Shown: positions 37,401-51,960, numbered from the stretch's first letter. The stretch: DNA of 64,000 bases from Acanthosepion lycidas (GCA_963932145.1 OZ010587.1:109873329-109937328); one strand, 5' to 3'. Program-made: numbers and translations. The notes: generated by a model not told the origin, from the sequence alone.

Positions 37401-40400
37401 TATTCAAACTGTGGGATTTGCAATAAGCGCTTATTGGAAAAATGTAAGTGGAAAAAATTAATTTAAAAATTCCAACATAAAAAAGTACCAGAATCAGCTG
37501 AAGAAAATATTAACTAATGAAAGACCTGAAGAACTGGTTAAAATGCTGTATGACATTTTTGATGTGCCAGTACCAAAACAAATTGTGGAACCAACAAGAA
37601 CAAGTTCAAGGAAAAGAAAATATACAGAAGAACTAGAAGTGGATCAGAGACAGAAACACTACAAAGTAAAGTATGTTAGCAAACTCTCCAGAAAAAGGAG
37701 ATACTAACATGAAACAAAAAAAAAAAAAAAAAAAAGAAGTAGTAATCTCAAAAGGGGGCGATGTTTTAGAGTAAAGAGTATAAAGAATACACCCTTGGCG
37801 ACTATCAACACGTTCAATACTATAAAGAGTTCCATGCTATGAGGTCATGAATAGTCGCATTGGAATTAGTCTTCATACTATACAGTGTAATGGCAATAAC
37901 CTAAGCATTATGTATAGAGAATACTTTAATGAATTATATAATACCAAGTACAAACATGTGTTATAACAATAATCTTATGATAGGAAGCTATAATAACAAT
38001 GCTTGAAAAAAAAAAAAAAAAAAAAAAAAAATTTTTTTTTTAAAGAGTCAACAAATAAATTCAATTTCAATAAGAATTATCTGAAGTAAAAATGTTGTGA
38101 CTAAAAAAGAAAAGAAAAAAAAGAAAAGATAATTGAAGAAGTCAATAAATAAGTAAAATATATTGAAAAACCTTTGATAAGACTTTCATGTTGGTTAATG
38201 AGTAAATATTTATACTGAGAAAATGAACGCATGAGATCTGGGCTGCAATCAGGCATCCACGACCATGTTGGCAATAGTGGCATGTTCAAAAGATTTACTA
38301 AGTCATCTTGGTAATTCGTATAAATTTGGAATTCTTCAAGATCAGTAGAAGGATCTTGCAAATCAATAATAGTCACAAAACTATCATGGCTTATACAGGG
38401 TGGCTGTCAAAGATCAAACGGACAAGTTGCCTTGGAAAAGTCATACACAAACAAGGTTGTCATTCAGGTATTAATTCTATTTTGAGAGATGACCTGAAAA
38501 AATCTTGGACGTCTGAGATGACTGTCCCGCTCTTTTTTTTTCTAGTTTAGAGAAGATGGTTAGTTTCCAAGCCAAATGCTTTTGACATACCAATATCCAG
38601 ATACTGTTTTACATCTTTCATCATGCTATTTATACACATGTGCAAAGACAGTCCCCTTAAAATCATCAAAGCTGTTTTAAACTGGTGCAGTTGTCATTAA
38701 TGAAATGCAGATAGAGGTACAAACTATGATAGAATTCATGTGTAGTTGACCATCATTTAACTCTAGAATTCTGTCTACTGCCTGGTTATGCCCCTTTTCT
38801 TGCTTAAAGAATCCTTCATTATTTCACATGGGATAAATGATGATATGTGGTTTGTTTAATTTTATGGCATATCAAGGCCTCAACAGGTTATTTAATGCTG
38901 ACAAGATTTTTATTACTGGTAATAATGTATTGCTGGTAATAAAACCTATTTTTACACTTTCATAGTGTTTTAACCCCAGTTTGGGGGGGGTAACTATTTG
39001 CCCATAGTTTGGACCCTAACAGGTGCTACCACCCCAGGTCAAGGTGAACCTGGGAACACCAGTAATTAAGAGGTGGTTCTACACTCCTCCTTTTTTTGGT
39101 TGGTCATAAAGATAAGATCATGTGTGAAAAAAAAAAAAAAAAAAAAAAAAAAATTACTGGACAAAAATTTTAGAACTAGTGCATTCATAGCTTCAGGTGT
39201 GTAGACATCTATGTAGCTCATTTCCAGTATTAAATTTCAGATTTTAAAATGGCTAAGGGTAAAATTTGAACAAAATTAGAACAGGGCAGGATTGTTGAAC
39301 TTCAAAGATGTGGTCTTTCACAATGAGCCATTGCAAATGAAATTGGCTGTAGGATAACTGTCATTGCTAACTTCATTAACAATCTGGATGCATATGCTTC
39401 TAGAAAAAAAAAAAAATATCAAGCGGTCACCCCAATAAAATCTTGCCATCTCTAGACAGACGCATTAGTCTAGAAGTTAAGAGAGAATCAAGCCTAATAT
39501 CAAATCAAAAAGTGAATACAGATGCTGAATGCAACTCTCGAACAATTCGACTGCTTTTAAATAAGAAAGGGTTTAAGAACTTGAAACGGCTGCAGAGGCC
39601 TCGCCTTCTTCACCATAAAACCTCCCATTTACAATTTGATTCCAATTATCAAATTTGGGATATGGATAAATGGAGGAAAGTGTTGTTTTCAGATGAGAAA
39701 AAATTCAATTTTGATGGCCCAGATCGTTTTCAGCATTACTGGCATGCAAAAGATGTCCCAAAAGAAATTTTCTCAACACGACACAGTGGAGGTGGATCAA
39801 TTATGGTCTGGGGGTCATTTTCATACAATGGAACTCTTTAGTTACAGGAGGTAAAAGGTTGTCAAACAACTGCTAGTTACATAGATATGTTAAGAAAAGC
39901 ATTGCTAATTACTGAAGGCCCTCATCTATGTGGAGAAAACTGGATTTTCTAGCAGGACAATGCTGCAATCCACAACGCTCTTCAGAACAAAACCCAATCA
40001 AGAATGTTTGGGGATGGATGGCAAAAGGTGTTTATAAACATGGATCGCAATTTGAAACTGTGGATGCTCTTCATGCTGCAGTTTATGCATCCTGGGTGAT
40101 CATCCCAAGCACCCTCATGCAGAAGTTAATGAGTATGCCAAAGCAAATTTTCAAAGTAGTTCACAAAAATGGAGGATATACTGAGAATTAAATTGTCATT
40201 GTGACTTATTTGTTCTGTTTTTGCTATTTTTATTTACATGGTCTTTTCTTTATGACCAACCAAAAAAATCCTTTTTTTAATGTTTGTTTAATTTAATCAA
40301 TTAAAGCCTTAAAATGTTCTCTTGTTTATTGATAAACTACATTTTCTAATTAAATGTAGATGTTTTGCAAATATATTTTGATTAAAGTAACAACATCTTA

Positions 40401-40906
40401 TATTTTTTTAAACCCTTTTGTATCTGGTCTTAAGATTTTGACCAGGGGTGTATAATACACTGGGTAAATTTGTAGTAGATGAGTTGGAGCCAATGACAGT
40501 AGTTTGTTGCTAAAGTAGACATAAGAGGATAGACAAATCAGTTAAGAAGTATAGAAATTGGAAGTAATAGAGAAGAAAATGAAAACAATTCAAGTTTAAC
40601 ACATAACAAGGTTACAAGATGTTTGGTGCTTTATAAAGTTTGTAAAAGTCAAATATCTGAAAAGGAAATGAATAGAAAATAATGACAGTCCTTGTGATAG
40701 TGTTTTAATGACAGAAAAAGTTAAGAGTTCTTTGAATGTCATGTGAACAATGTCTGCCTCTTCCAATTTCTACACTAATGAGGCATTGCTATTTTGAATA
40801 ACTACATTTTCTGATATGCAGATTTGTTAGCAGAAATAATCATCCAGTTGACTGCTTCTTTCTGCCTGAAGGAATATAAATGAAAAAAAAAAAAAAAAAA
40901 AAAAAA

Positions 40907-40962
<56 letters not shown>

Positions 40963-43354
40963 AATATTTTCAGAAATAACGGATTCAACATAGATATAAA
41001 AACTAATCTAAACAAAGTAGATTTTCTAGTTGTTACCTTCAAACTAAGAAAAGGCACATCTAAACCATACCGAAAATCCAATGATAAACCACTGTATATA
41101 CACACATCTTCTAATCACCTGCCTTCTATAATCAAACAGATACGAAAATTGACTAACTGCAGGCTTTCCAACAATTCTTCTAATGAAACCATATTTAACA
41201 AAGCTAAGAAAGACTACAAAACAATCCTAAAAGATAGTGGATTCCTGGCAACACTCACATACTCATCACAGAGCACAAAAAAGGCCAACAGGAAAAGAAA
41301 TATTATATGGTTCAACCCAACGTACAGCAAAAACGCAAAAACAAATATAGGAAAAATATTCTTCAAACTCTTACTCAAACACTTCCCGGAATCAAGCACT
41401 CTACACAAAATATTCAACAAAAACACAGTAAAATTCAGCTACAATTGCACTGAGAACATGGCACAAAATAAAAAAAGCACAACAGGAAAACTATAAACAA
41501 ACCACCTGAACAAACTAAATGCAGAATAAAGAATGAATGTCCCTTACATGACAAAAAAATCACCAGAAAATGAAGAAAAAGTATACATGAAGGACCCTGG
41601 AAACAAAGAAACTATGCACACAAAGCATCTTTCACAAATATAAATACGTGAACAGCACAATGCTTTCTAAGTATATCTGGGAAATTAAAAACAAAATGCA
41701 AATCTTCCCAAAAATATCATAGAAAATAAGGAAACGATCATCAGCCTACAACAATCAATCAAACCTGCAAACTTTGCTTAGAGGAAAAAATATCTTATTA
41801 CATTCCCAGACCAAGATAAATTACTAAATAAACGATCTAAGCTAATCTCAAAATGCAGACATGAAAACAAATTTTTACTACATTACTTAAAAATTGAAGA
41901 CTGAAAAGAATAAATAAAAAACAAAATAGTAAAAAAAATGAGTAAAATAAATTAACCCAAGCAAATAAACAAATTAACAAACCACTCCCATTGGAATAGC
42001 AAAAATAGAATAAAAATAAAAAACAAGTAATCAATCCAAATAAATAAATAAATAAAGTAAATAATAAACAAATTAACAAACCAATCTAGTCAAAATAACC
42101 GTTAGAATAGACAACAATCAATCTAAAAATAAGAAAAAACAAGTAAAATAAATTAACCCAAATAAATAAACAAATTAACAAACCACTCCTGCTAAAATAA
42201 CTGTTAGAAGAAATAAGAATAAAAATAAGCAAAAACAAGTAAAAAATAAAAACAAAATAAATTAACCCAAATAAATAAACAAACCACTCCTGCCAAAATA
42301 ACTGTCAGATTGGACTACTGACAATGCACCACTGAGCCATATATATAAATAGTTGAGAGAGACAACCCAACACTCCCAGCCTGATGATTGCATCTAGCAT
42401 GAAACAGCCCGTCGCCTCTGATTGTTGACTTCAATGTTCACTTTTATATTCACATATGCTATCTGATATTGAGCACTTTATCCCATAAATATAGCACACC
42501 TTAAAACTATATTTCTTGTGTGTATATATATATCCCACAAAAATACAATAACTAAGGTTTAAAATAAATTTTAAAATGAAAAATATTTCTTGAAGCTCTT
42601 ATTTTATTTTCAAGCTAATAGATTAAATTTAATATTTTCAATTAGTAAAATACTTTTCTGTATTTCAAAAACTAATTTAAGCTTACTGGAAAGAATCCCC
42701 ACTCCAAGCTTATTAGCGCCCTTTTTTTAGTTGTCTTTCATTACAATGTAATTCTCTTTATTAAAAAATCTTCCAAAAATAAAATATACCTTTTCTGAAA
42801 TTTTATTTGAGGAATATTAGCTGATTTAAAATATTTACTTTAAGCTTAAAATATCACAGAAACAGTAGCTGTTTGACAAAGTGATGACAGATCTAATGTT
42901 GTTCTAAGGAGACTTAATGTTTTATTGAATTTTAGAAATTTGAACTTTAAATTTAGTTTTCATTTAATAACAATTTCAATACTGCTGAAATTAATACAGA
43001 ATTCTAAAAAATTTACAACTTAAATTTTTCTAAATTAAAAAAAAAAAATCCATTAATCATCAAAAATTTTTTTCTCAAGACAATAGTATCCTATTTATAT
43101 AAGCAATTAAAAGGTTCTTTTAATTAAATAATGTCAGAGTTTTATTGCATTTTTTATTTTATGATTCAGAGGCAGATTTTCAGTAAATTGTGTTTGTTTG
43201 GCAAAAACAAATTGAAGATTTAAATTCTCCAAGGAATCCTGCTTTTGGCTAATATAAAGAAAGACCCTGGAATTTTACTTTCTCGAAAATTCATAAAATT
43301 AAGTGGCAGTAACAAATTTAAAAATGAAATATATATTTTTAAGATTTTTTTTAA

Positions 43355-43393
<39 letters not shown>

Positions 43394-43469
43394 TGAATAA
43401 GTCCCAAAAGTTTCATTAAAATCCAACAATTATTTGATTTTTGCAAAAATTTCCAAAACTGTTTATAAT

Positions 43470-43508
<39 letters not shown>

Positions 43509-46500
43509 AGGCTAAAAATCCGTATACTAATCTTTGGCTCACCCATTGACACAAGAAAAAGTTTTTAACCAAAATTTCTAAATGTGCTCAAAAGAAAAGA
43601 AAAATTTAATAAAATAATAATAATAAAATAAAAAAATACTTTGGCCTTTTCTCTTAATAGCAAACATTTTGATGATAGAATTTTGTCTTTTTTATCAAGC
43701 TATTCTCATTTTTAGAAAATCTTTGGAAGACACACACACATTTTAAAGAAATAATGGCTTAGGGCAAACCATTATAAACCAGTTTCTGAAAAAGGTGTAT
43801 TCACTGAACTGAGATAAATTGGAAAATGTTCGTTTTTACCCAAAAATCTACAAAAGGGAAATCAACTAAAAAAAATTACTCGTGTTTAGCTGAAATTTTG
43901 TCGAAAAGTCCCTCGGTGATTGGAAGGTTGGAAAGAACAGGTAAACCAAGCCAGATTGATATTCCTTCAGGATCAGGTTTTTGTTTGCAGAACATTCCCT
44001 TCATGCAATTTAAAATGGTATGGTGTATTGCAATAAAAAAAAAAAAATAAAAAAAAACTTGTAACATTGGAGGAGTTAGCTATGTTTTAAACTGCTACGT
44101 TGTGAAGCTGATGTGGCTAAAATTCTTGAATTGGTGCCCTTTTCTAAAAGCATCATCAAATGTTGATTCAATCATATATCAACAGATATTCTAGATTGAC
44201 TTAATTATAGTGCTGAAGAAAGGTTAGAAAATTTCGGTTCAATGAATGTGTGGACATGGTCTTTGTAAGATACAGAATTTTAAAGGAATGTTGACTTGTA
44301 AAGTTGGAAAGGTCCTCCTCGTATTCTCAAATATCTACCTGTGAACAAGGATTTTCAACTCTTATAACTGAGCAGGACTAAAACAAGGAAATATCTAAAT
44401 CTTCAGCAGGAAATGAAAAAAAACATCACTAAATGTTTTCTTTGTAAATTTTTTGTAATAAATTCTATTTGAAGAGAGAAATCTCATTTTGGATGATTAT
44501 AGAAAAGTTGATACATTTATTAAGCAAAAATTGTGCTTAACATGATGACAATGATGATCATGGTAATCACAATTTTTGCTTAATAAATTTATCAGCTAAG
44601 AATAATCATAAGGGCTCACTCTTGAACCACCATCATAGTTGCCAGTCAATTTTTTTTTTCTTGCCAAATTTTGTAATAAATTATATAAAAGTTCTGCCTT
44701 TCATTTTCTTCATGAACATAAAAAAATATATTAAAAAAATACTGATTACTAAAGTAAAATTCAGCAGAAGTTAATAGATAAAACAAAATGAACAAAGACT
44801 GAAATAGATTTTGTTCAGAATATTGCAAACCCTCTAAAATTCTGTAGGGATCTAAAAATGAGAGACACTGTTAAACTTTTCTCTATCAATATTAGAGTTA
44901 GGACAAAAAAATTTTATCTTTTTAAAGAGGTGATGTTTGAAAATGTGATTTTGTTTTACATGTGACTGAAATTTATGACATTCTGAAAGGTGACATATTT
45001 CAATGCATCTTTCTACACAATTTGGGTGTGGATTGTGAATTTTAAATGTTTTTATGTTAAAAGTTAAAATGGAGGCAAGTGATATGCATTTTTGTTATTT
45101 GGTGCCATTTATGAAGATGGTGCCATAGATGAGAGTACTGTTTGTAAGGAGTTCACTAGATTCAAAAGTAGAAATTTTAATCTGGAATACCAAGAAAATT
45201 CTGGCAGGTTTGCAGTCATTAATGATGACCAAATTGAAATGCTGATTAAAAATAATCCAAGACACACAAGGAACTTTTAGCAGAGATACATAAACTCATT
45301 TGAAATATTTAGTGTAAGTTATTCGAGAATACTTGGAAAAGATGTAAATAGCTATGATGCTTGGGTCCCTCAGGATTTAATTGACTGCATTTCCATCGGT
45401 GAACCATTTTTTAAATAAACAATCAGAGGCAATAAAAAATGAATTGTACACAACAATGTGGAGTAAAAAAAGGCCCTGGGGGGAAAACAGAATGATCCAT
45501 CATTAATCACTCTAAAAAACTAGTCTGCATTCAAAGAAGCTAATGCTGTGTATCTGGTGGGACTGGAAGGACATTGTATAATATCCTTCTGCAAAATCAA
45601 GCAGGAAATCCAGACAAGTATTGTCCCCAATTGAATTGATTATAGGCAGCAATGTAGGAGAAACATCCAGAATTTACCAATTGAAATGGCGTTGTCTTCC
45701 ATTAATCTCACATCTTTTTGCAAACCTGGCAGAAATCAGTACGGCTTGGCTGCAATGCATTGCTACACTGGCTGTACTTACTTGATCTTGCACCTTTGGA
45801 TTTACCACTAAATTTGGTCCTTACAAAATTCTCTTAAATGGGAAGAATTTAAATTCCCCGGAAAGCATGTAAAAACAACATGGGCCAATTTATTGTAATG
45901 AGTTGGTCGGTCAACTTGAAACCCCCAAAGCGAGTGGAGGTGGGTAGGTGCAGGAACTGTGATTGGTAGCTGGCTTGGTGGTGTTTTGCATAGGTGAGTT
46001 ACCAAGGTCTTTGTAAAGGGCTGGAATGAGAAGGAGGGCAGTTTTCAGTCTCAGACGTGGAGACTGTGTCCGTCGCTACGACAGCAGGAGAGAAAGAGAC
46101 GAAATCATTTATTTTTTCGTGACACATTCCAACACATTTATCACCAAGAAAGGTACCAAATTCTGGGAGGATGGAATCATGAAGCTGCCTCAACAATGGC
46201 AAAAAGTAATGCAACAAAATGGCACATCTCTATAGAAATCTGTAAATATTGTTTTTGAAACTCACAAAAATGCTACAAACTTGTTCCAGCAATATTTGAT
46301 ATCATAATATTACATTTATTGACCTTCCTGATCAGTTTCAATTTTACATGCTCAACATATAACTCATTGTAAAGCAGGATTCAAAATATTTTAAGCCATT
46401 CTTATACAAAAGAATCAAACCAAATTAAATATCTTTCACAAGAGGAGGGATTTTAAAATGCTTAAAAATTTATAACTGTTCTTAGACACTAACATTTTAA

Positions 46501-49500
46501 AGAAATTTTAAAAAGTTTTAAATGAGTACATCCTTTATTCAATAGAAGTATATTTAAATGAGAAACACTATTTTAAAAAAAATGCCAGGATGAAGTTCAT
46601 AAAAAACTTTTCTTCATTACAAAATTAACATTCCTGATAATAACTAGAGATAGTCAAAAATGTCTTGAACAAAAACATTAGGAACATTGAGGTGTTTCTC
46701 TATAAACTTGATCCAAATATGTGATAGCTTGTACAAAACTGGAAAATGTAATAAAAAAAATAGTGCTATTCTTTAGTTCCACCAGTTCAGACAGCTAGGA
46801 CACACCATGTTACTTCCAGGGTGCTGAATCACCTTTATTTTGTCCATAATCCAAAATGTAAGATGGAAATTCCATTCTGACAGTTATTTCCCCTGCCAAA
46901 AAACTGCTACTTTGTAGAACTCCTGTGTGGATGCTTCCTTGAACACTGCAATCATAACCTCTTCATCAAGAGTCAACCACTTCTTTCTTATACACCTCAT
47001 TTAGCATTACCATTTTAACAGTAATCATCTATCTTGAGTGTCTCAAGGCATGTACTGGCAGAATTTTAGTATTAAAAAGAATTTGAAAACAATGTTGATA
47101 TTGGCCAATATCACATTTGAAAACTGTATAAACTCATTATTCTTGTCTTTGGCGAACACATTTAAGCACTTATTGCCAACACATTGAGGAAAAAACAAAA
47201 AAACAAAAAAAACTGAATTATGACTAGAGTGTAACAGAAATTTAAGACTCCCCAAACCCAATAAAACAATTTAATCAACTTTAGCAATTAAGGAATTATA
47301 CAGTACATATTACTGCTGTTAATCTGGAGACACAAATCTATTAAGCACAAACATTATCACATTAGGAAGAATAAAGTCATTAATTCAAACAAAAGACTTT
47401 CTTGTAAATCAAATCAATTAAAAAAAAAAATAAATCCATTTTCAGTTTGTGTACACTACAAAAGAGACAAATGTCACTTGCAGACTTATAAAAATCAATC
47501 CATACAAGAAAATATATCAATGGCAGGATAAGGGAACTAAGCACCAATAAAAATATTAAATAGAAATTTAGTTCATTTCTACCAACATAATTTTCTTTAA
47601 ATATGACTATTATAGATTTCATGCAATCAATTTTCTTTTCATATTCAACTGAATAGTTTTTTATCAATTAAAAGAAATCCTTTGTGGCATTTAAGAATTT
47701 TTTGGCAAATCAAATACTGACTTAATTTGGTGCATAAAAACAGTTGTGCTCCAAATAAAGTTTACTTGATGTAGCAAGAAAAACGCCTTGACACAATCAT
47801 TGTGTGTGTGTGTATGTGATTGCACACCAGCCTTTAGGTTAACCAGATCAGTAACATACTTTTTATTTATAACACTTATCAATCAAATAAAATATAATTT
47901 TGGAATGACAAATTATATTTGTATTGATAATCCATTACCAGAGTAAGCAAACAATGATTTTGTTATTATACCATATATTTTATCAAACAATAAACTAGAC
48001 AAGTATTTACTCCTTTGTAAATGTGCATTTCTATGATGCAATAAGTCAAGATTTGTGGAAGCAAATGACTACTAGGTAGTGATTAGGTTTTAATTTCTAG
48101 TTTCCTTGAAGAAAATGGTGACATTATTTTGGTTATATGTCAATGTTAAAAAAGGGGGGGGGGAGAATATAACATAAAAACTGATTAGCAAAGTTTTCTC
48201 TTTTAATTAATAGACATTAAAAGAAAAGGTTTTATCATTATTCCTGGAAAAATGCATTATTAGAGCAATCGTGTCAACTGAAATGGATTTGTTTTTCATT
48301 GATCAAACACAGTAAAAACATTTGTAGAATAGAAATTCTTACCTTATTTGGATGTGCTTGAATTGATAGAGATGTTCTTACTGAAAGCACCTTAAACAAA
48401 AATGGTAATTCTCCTTTGAAGTATTCATTAACTTCCTTTCCTAACTGCTCAGGATGTTCACCAATCCATTCACCAAGATCTTTCTCTACACCATCAAGGT
48501 GAATTTTGGAAGGCCCATTGGGATGGGTTCCCATCCAAAGCTAGAATTAAAAAAATAAATAAATAAATGTCTTGTAATCAGATGCTATATATATTGGGTT
48601 ATATTTTGTACTGTACAATGCTAACATTGACTTTTCTTGTAATTTCCATTGTAAATTACCAACTGTTAGCATTAAAGTGATTTCAGAATTTCCCCTAGAG
48701 TTTTAATTTTTTAAGCTTTATGCTGACCAGTGCTGTGGTCATTATAAGGTAAGACTTAGATTGTTTATGATGAATCAGCATATAAAAGTGTATTATTCAT
48801 ACTAGAATTTTATTATGCTCCACTGGTTAAAGAAATTTAATATGAATTAAAGTAGAAAATATTACAAGTTGTTTTTTGGTTATATGAAGTGATACAAAGA
48901 GGCAAGTATTACTAATGGCTTTTGTCTTGATTGCTGATTGTGTAACACCTGCATGGATGTGGATTTCAATATGGCATTGTTCCTGTTGAGCAACAAAAGC
49001 TAAGTATAAAATTTCTTAAAACTTAATAAAATTAAAGATTGAGAACATCTCCACATTGTGAAATAAGCTGTGTTGCATATCATTTTCTTGAATACAGGAT
49101 AACCTATTTTAAAAGTATTGCTGTTAATGTTTAAATTTGCTCTTGTCAACTACTATATTTTTGTTTTGCACTAATGTACAAGACAAAAATGTTTCAATAT
49201 GGATATACCTGAAGGTCATAGAATGGATTGTTTAAAATTTTTTTTTTTTTTTTTTTTAACGTTTCACCCCGAGCAAGGCGGGAAGCCACTAGCACGCAAG
49301 GGGTTACAGAGAGTTGGAGTGAGTACAAAGAGGAGTGATAGAGGAAAGGATGAAGAGAAGAATAGGGATAGATCAAGGCAACTGGAGATGTGGATCGACA
49401 TTACATTTGAATAGTTGGAGATTATAGCTATCAGGGAAACAAGAAAAGGGGAGGGAGTTCCACAGGCGAAAAGTGTGAGACATGAAGCTATTGGAATAGA

Positions 49501-50277
49501 AGTGAGAAAATAAAGTTCAACTGGTTCAAGTTTTCTGAATTATGTATGGCTAATACATGCTATTTCTATATTTACTTTTAAGCCATAATAAAATTTAAAG
49601 CAGCAAGCTAAATGAAGTCTTAATTTTAAAGTATTTTGCTAAAAGTTATATTTTTAACTTAGTTTTAAAAATTGACAAAAAAAAAAAAAAAAAAAAAAAA
49701 AAAAGAAGACCTTGATATTATAAAATTCATATTATACTGTGAGATCCACTGCTTGGGAATTTTCCAAGAAATCTTTCATGTCAAATAAGCAAAAACATAC
49801 CTTATGTGTTAGAAATTAAAAAATGTAGTCTTGAAAATACTGCAAGATGCCACAAAAAGGTATGATAATTATGCTTAATTAATCCCTTAACTATAGAGAA
49901 TAGAAATAATTAAAAGCCTGCCATTTGTAATTGCGTGAAGGTGTGATTTTGTAGAACTAAACCTCACTTCAGTTATTTTAAGAAATAAAAGACTTAAATG
50001 TTCTTCAGATCTATCAAGTGGCTTAATAATATATTTCACAATAGAGCAGCTTGAAAGTCTTCAATCTCCATAGATATTTTTTTTGCTTCAGTTGTAAGGT
50101 ATTGTATCAGTTTAATTTTTACCATTTCGAAAAATTCAATTAAAAACCTGTTCTTTTATAAACTACTCCTCAGGTAGAAGTGAAGAAATCTATATGCAAT
50201 TCTATTCATGAATACCTTAAAACAATTATTTATATTTTTGTTAGTTTCAAAATGAAGATGATGTCTTAAAAATGAAT

Positions 50278-50310
<33 letters not shown>

Positions 50311-51916
50311 TCACATAATTGACTAAATAAATTTACCATTCCTATTAAATAATTATATCAAGAATAAAACATAATACTAGGTACCACCAAAATGAATGGG
50401 TTTTATTCCAAAATTAAAAGAAAATGCTTCCCCATTCCCATAAAACTAGTCCACAAAAGATAGACTGATTGAGAAAAGAACTGGAATATTTTTTTTAAAA
50501 AGATCCAACTACATATTACCACCACCAATGCAAAAATGATCAACTTTCTTGATGTAACCTTAGACCTGAATAGTGGTTTTAATAAACCATACATAAAGGA
50601 TCTATGTAACCATGGATATATTAGTAAACAACCAAACCACCACCACCACAAAATTCTAGATAATTTATGTAAATCTGTCCAAGTTAGATTATCCACAAAC
50701 TCCAGCAATAAGGAAATATTTCATAAGTCTTAAATATATACATGTTTTAGAACTAAGCAATCATAAAGTAAATTTAGAATATTTAGAAATACTTTAACCA
50801 ATCATCAACACTAAAAAAGATTAATAAAAGCAAATGTTAAGATCAGCTATAGCTGCATTAACAACATAAACACATCCACCTCCCATCATAACATTATATT
50901 AAATACCATAAAAATACAATCTGGTCCTTAAACAGTCAATGTATGACCAGTAATATATACCATGTGAACATACATTCCGGTAACAATGTTAAATTTTATT
51001 TTGGTTGCAAGGAAAATCCTTGGAAATTTCGTTTTTACCATCATAGAATGACCTTAAATAATTCAAAATACAAAAACAGCACTGCTCTCTCCAAATCTCT
51101 CTCTCTGGCATCTCCCTATCAATCAACTGGGAAATTATATTTAGGGCTAAGGCTTATAACAGTAAAGGAAAGAAATGTAATTTATGTCCTGTTGAAAAGC
51201 TGGTTATTGTAAAACACTTAAACTTATTAAACAAGAGAAATGAATTGATGATTACATGTAGACATAAAAATAAATATCTGCTTAAATATGTTGATCCAGA
51301 TTAATTTTTAAATGCTAATTATGGTCTATTTTTAATATTAAATATATATTCATGTTTTAATAAGAACACATAATCTCCCTTTAATTATATAATTCAAAAA
51401 TAATTTAATTAAAATATGAATAATCGCCACTCAAATATAATTTTTTAATTTTCTTTCTTTTCAACATACCTATATAAATCCCACTTATTTTAATTGCCAA
51501 ATATAATTTTCAAATTTTAAAATAGAAATAAAAAAAATAATCCCAGCATATAATTACAGTAACATTGTGATAACCATTTTTCAAAACTGTCTAACAGTTC
51601 ATGCTCAGCACCTGAAAATTGCAGCATGCTTGAAAATCAGAGTTGTGTTAGCAGTGAGGGAGATATATGATACAATATAGTAATCTGTATGGAATTTCCA
51701 CAGAGAGTTCTATGTCAAAAGACAGAACAAAATTAATTAAAGAATATCAAACACTTAAAATCCCATAGGTAATGATTTTATTTCATGAGAGCTGTTTAAA
51801 GAAAAAAAAAAAAAAAGAAAAAAAAAAAAAAGAAAAAAAAAAGAAAAAAAAAAAAAAGAAAAAAAAAGAAAAAAAAAAAGAAAAAAAAAAGAAAAAAAAA
51901 AAGAAAAAAAAAAAGA

Positions 51917-51960
<44 letters not shown>

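Larger units (their letters stand above)
35776..37996 (+). mobile_element. Gypsy-type LTR retrotransposon with internal pol deletion
   Basis: Two diverged direct repeats flank it: 35776-35980 and 37762-37996 (shared blocks include gctatgaggtcatga and caataacctaagcatta-type sequence). A purine tract aaaaggggg lies immediately before the right repeat, as expected for second-strand priming. Between them lie a gag frame (36497-36919), a zinc-knuckle stretch (about 36950-37060), a protease start (about 37165-37250, [13 protein letters not shown]) and a C-terminal tail (about 37540-37700). Reverse transcriptase, RNase H and integrase are missing. It lies in MPI intron 3. Confidence 0.82.
40960..42512 (+). 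mobile_element. Penelope-like retroelement, 3' half
   Basis: The long frame (to 41496) reads [37 protein letters not shown] and [20 protein letters not shown], the thumb region of Penelope reverse transcriptases. After the stop, broken frames give [22 protein letters not shown] and [20 protein letters not shown], the Cys motif and end of the GIY-YIG endonuclease. A 100-bp minisatellite follows (41905-42310), then a terminal tail (42311-42512) that is also found alone at 19269-19415. The 5' half is absent. Confidence 0.85.

Noticed and set aside
41905..42310. Regular repeats as a possible CRISPR-like array
   Set aside because: Units are adjacent, AT-rich and eukaryotic minisatellite-like, with no unique spacers.
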